Source of the DNA: Couchioplanes caeruleus | Lineage (GTDB): Bacteria; Actinomycetota; Actinomycetes; Mycobacteriales; Micromonosporaceae | Length of the DNA: 64,000 bases | Assembly: GCF_003751945.1 (NCBI RefSeq) | Contig: NZ_RJKL01000001.1 | Location: 5,642,001 to 5,706,000 of the forward strand | Direction: 5' to 3' | Shown: positions 61,798 through 64,000 of the stretch, piece after piece | How the letters are laid out: every line of letters begins with the position of its first letter | Numbering within the stretch: position 1 is the first letter of the stretch | Notes under the pieces: generated by a model | The model's input: only the letters and a program-made list of their open reading frames with translations | What the model was told of the DNA's origin: nothing | The model's database searches: none | Made by a program: the position numbers and the translations under genes

Positions 61798-62960
61798 CGC
61801 GTGTCCGCGGTCGTGCGGGCGAGCCAGTCGACGACGTCGGCGATCGAGCCGCGCTGCGACAGCAGGGCGCGCTGCCGGGCGGCGCCGGTGCCTTGGGCGC
61901 GGAGCCGGCCCATCAGGACCGTCGCCGTCTCCAGGTCGCCGTGGCGTTCGAGCTCCGGGCGTACGCAGTCGAAGAGCTGCCGCATCAGCTTCCAGGCCGG
62001 CCGGGGTTCGCGGGTGGCCATGTCGATGTTGAGACCCTCCAGCCCGTCGTGCGCCGCGCGCCAGTGCGCGGCCATGAGCAGCGGGTGCGGCACGTTCGGC
62101 GCGGGCTTTCCGGCGTTGACGTCGCGCAGGATCGTCCCCACCAGGGCACGCGCCAGGGCCGCCAGCAGGATCGTGTCGTCCAGCGACGGGCAGACGTCGC
62201 CCATGCGGATCTCGACCGTGGGGTAGTTCGCCGACAGGCGGGCGTACCAGTAGAGCATTCCCTCGTCGAGCATCGCACCGCTCGCCTGCAGATCGGCGAC
62301 CAGCGTCTCGTAGTGCTCGTGGGATTCGAGATAGGGCGCCGGGCCCACGGTCGGCCAGCGTTCCCACAGCATCGAGCGCCAGCTCGCGTACCCGGTGTCA
62401 TGGCCGGCGAAGAGCGGGGAGTTGGCCGCCGCGGCCTGGAGGATCGGCAGCCAGGGGCGCAGGTGGTTGAGGACCTGCACGCCGGTCTCCGGGTCCGGGA
62501 CGCTCACGTGTACGTGCATGCCGTTCAGGCCGGCGCCGGGGGAGAGGTCGCCGAAGCGTTCCCGCATCCGGTGGTAGCGGTCGAGGTCCACCGTCCGGGT
62601 GTGCGGGCCGGAGGCCGGTGCCGCGCCGACGGCCACCAGGCGCGCGCCGGCCGCCTCCGCGGCGGTGGCGAGCCCGGAGCGCAGGCGCCTCATGGCGTCG
62701 TGGAGGCCGCCCAGGTCGAGCTGGGGCGGGCTGGCCGTCTCGATCTGGCTGCGCATGTACTCGTGCTGGACCGAGTCGCGGATGTCGGAGCCGAGGTGGC
62801 CGAAGACCTCGTCGACGGCCTCGACCGCCCGGGGCTCCACCGCGTCGACGAGCAGGTATTCCTCCTCGACGCCGAGGGTCAGCAGTCCCTGGGCCCGCGC
62901 TTCCCCGGCCATCTCCTCGGAGATCGTGGTCGCTCCCGCCGCAGGTTCCGCCGTCGTCAT
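61794..62960 (-). CDS. Glutamate-cysteine ligase-like carboxylate-amine ligase (GCS2/YbdK)
   Basis: 388 residues. The start TLGVEEEYLLVD, the loop GLNGMHVHVSVPD and VEIRMGDVCPSLDD are hallmarks of the GCS2 ligase family. It would join glutamate to cysteine or another amine with ATP. Mycothiol, not glutathione, is the major thiol here, so the product is uncertain; ergothioneine-pathway EgtA is one relative. ATG 62960 was preferred to TTG 62969. Coupled to the disulfide reductase-like gene. Confidence 0.88.
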   Translation of the reverse strand: MTTAEPAAGATTISEEMAGEARAQGLLTLGVEEEYLLVDAVEPRAVEAVDEVFGHLGSDIRDSVQHEYMRSQIETASPPQLDLGGLHDAMRRLRSGLATAAEAAGARLVAVGAAPASGPHTRTVDLDRYHRMRERFGDLSPGAGLNGMHVHVSVPDPETGVQVLNHLRPWLPILQAAAANSPLFAGHDTGYASWRSMLWERWPTVGPAPYLESHEHYETLVADLQASGAMLDEGMLYWYARLSANYPTVEIRMGDVCPSLDDTILLAALARALVGTILRDVNAGKPAPNVPHPLLMAAHWRAAHDGLEGLNIDMATREPRPAWKLMRQLFDCVRPELERHGDLETATVLMGRLRAQGTGAARQRALLSQRGSIADVVDWLARTTADTR

Positions 62961-63114
62961 GAGCCGCAAGTACCCTCCGCCCTCCGCCCGAAAACGACCG
63001 TCTCTTCCCAGAGGTAGCGCGAACCTCCGTGCCGCCGCCGGGCTTCGGGGTCCATGTCGCCCGGCCGGGGAGCCTCAATAGAAAGTTAAGTTCACCAATG
63101 CCTTTACATCCTCT

Positions 63115-63136
63115 GTTAACACTCCTAATAATTGGC
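63115..63136 (+). promoter_or_regulatory. Conserved element upstream of chitinase 2
   Basis: 22 bp beginning GTTAACACTCCTAATAATTG, one mismatch to the element at 46623. It ends 24 bp before the chitinase ATG. An AT-rich run (AATAGAAAGTTAAGTTCACC) lies 20 bp further upstream. Confidence 0.65.
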
Positions 63137-63160
63137 TGACCCCCAGCGGAAGGCCATCGC

Positions 63161-64000
63161 ATGCGCCGATCCTTAGTCCTCGCCGCGGCCGTCGCCCTGG
63201 CTGCCAGCGGTTCTGCCGTCGTCATCGCCTCGTCGGCCGGTGCCGCGGCCGCGTGCGCTCCAGCCTGGAGCGCGGGCGCGGTTTACACCAACGGCATGTC
63301 CGCGTCACAGTCCGGCCATAACTACACCGCGAAATGGTGGACCCAGAACGAGAGTCCGACTGCCCACAGTGGTCAGTGGGACGTGTGGGCGGACAACGGG
63401 ACGTGCAGCGGCACGACGACGCCGACGACCCCGCCCACCACGCCCCCGACCACGCCCCCCACGACGCCCCCCACCACCCCGCCCACGACCCCGCCCACCA
63501 GCCCGCCGCCCGCCGGCTCGCTGCCCCGGCACTTCGTCACCGGCTACTGGCAGAACTTCGACAACCCGGCCAAGGAGATCAAGCTCGCCGCCGTACCGAG
63601 CACCTACGACCTGATCGCGGTGGCCTTCGCCGATGCCACGAGCACGCCCGGCGCAGTCTCCTTCGGCATCGACCCGGGCCTGTCCGCCAGCGTCGGCGGC
63701 TACACCGACGCGCAGTTCAAGGCCGACGTCGCCACGCTGCACTCGCGTGGCAAGAAGGTTGTCATCTCGGTCGGCGGTGAGAAGGGCTCGGTGTCGGTCA
63801 ACGACCCGGCCGCCGCGACGAACTTCGCCGACTCGGTCCACTCGCTGATGCAGACCTACGGCTTCGACGGCGTCGACATCGACCTCGAGAACGGCCTCAA
63901 CCCGGCCGCCATGGGCCAGGCGCTGCGGAGCCTGCGCGCCAAGGTCGGACCGAGCCTGATCATCACGATGGCGCCGCAGACCATCGACATGCAGAACCCG
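63161..64000 (+). CDS. Secreted GH18 chitinase with N-terminal chitin-binding domain (cut by window end)
   Basis: 280 codons are present. The signal peptide, type 3 carbohydrate-binding module (AKWWTQNESP, GQWDVWADNG) and PPTT linker are close copies of chitinase 1 in the first 115 residues. The GH18 domain is different: TGYWQNFDNPAKEIKLAAVP and catalytic DGVDIDLEN (acid Glu243), of the chitinase D/Streptomyces ChiC type. The end is outside the window. Extracellular; acts on chitin. Confidence 0.93.
   Translation, partial: MRRSLVLAAAVALAASGSAVVIASSAGAAAACAPAWSAGAVYTNGMSASQSGHNYTAKWWTQNESPTAHSGQWDVWADNGTCSGTTTPTTPPTTPPTTPPTTPPTTPPTTPPTSPPPAGSLPRHFVTGYWQNFDNPAKEIKLAAVPSTYDLIAVAFADATSTPGAVSFGIDPGLSASVGGYTDAQFKADVATLHSRGKKVVISVGGEKGSVSVNDPAAATNFADSVHSLMQTYGFDGVDIDLENGLNPAAMGQALRSLRAKVGPSLIITMAPQTIDMQNP

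Overview
The window is chromosomal DNA of a high-GC actinobacterium, most likely of the Micromonosporaceae (Actinoplanes/Micromonospora type). The signs are very high GC, many GTG starts, 4-bp ATGA/GTGA gene overlaps, two WhiB proteins, a SigR/RsrA pair, a fused E1-E2 2-oxoglutarate enzyme (Kgd), nickel superoxide dismutase, ribosomal protein bL37, and several secreted chitin-active enzymes. I see no tRNA or rRNA gene, no IS element, no prophage and no CRISPR array. The family assignment is inference; no marker gene here settles it.

Region 1 (1-16610) is a core block whose gene content matches the M. tuberculosis rsgA-aroA-sigH-rshA-pdtaS-whiB1 neighbourhood: rsgA, aroA, SRAP peptidase, a WhiB protein, an alpha/beta hydrolase, sigR-rsrA, bL37, a 71-residue biotinyl protein, a TPR protein, a SIS-domain protein, pdtaS, whiB1, a lipid kinase and a small membrane protein. 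Inserted in it is an assimilatory sulfur operon (leader peptide, sulfite reductase, zinc-ribbon protein, cysH, sirohydrochlorin chelatase). A SigR-type promoter precedes sigR, and two CRP-like palindromes lie upstream of whiB1.

Region 2 (16611-35300) is metabolic: a FadR-type GntR regulator, an orphan RsbW-like kinase, sodN/sodX, malic enzyme, a quinone reductase-like protein, pta-ackA, an AAA ATPase, kgd, an ABC exporter, and an acyltransferase pair resembling OlsB/OlsA.

Region 3 (35301-43873) starts with a two-component system and an HtrA-like protease arranged like mprA-mprB-pepD. The response-regulator gene and the protease gene carry the same 18-bp element, each exactly 45 bp before the ATG. 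Next comes the least familiar locus: a 1077-residue membrane protein joining a PqqD-like (RiPP-recognition-like) domain, an M50 zinc protease, cyclic-nucleotide-binding-like domains and a secreted tail. It is followed by a Cys-rich small protein and a calcium-repeat protein whose N-terminus looks like a RiPP-type leader.

Region 4 (43874-64000) holds an acyl-CoA oxidase-like gene divergent from a TetR regulator with a large nested operator, two CBM-linked GH18 chitinases (the second cut by the window end) sharing a promoter-proximal element, a patatin/acyltransferase pair, a lone clpP, ddaH-rocD, an FHA protein, two tandem lipoproteins, a Nei-type glycosylase, a polysaccharide deacetylase, and a flavin disulfide reductase-like/glutamate-cysteine ligase-like operon. 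Short GC-rich tandem arrays lie directly after several stop codons.
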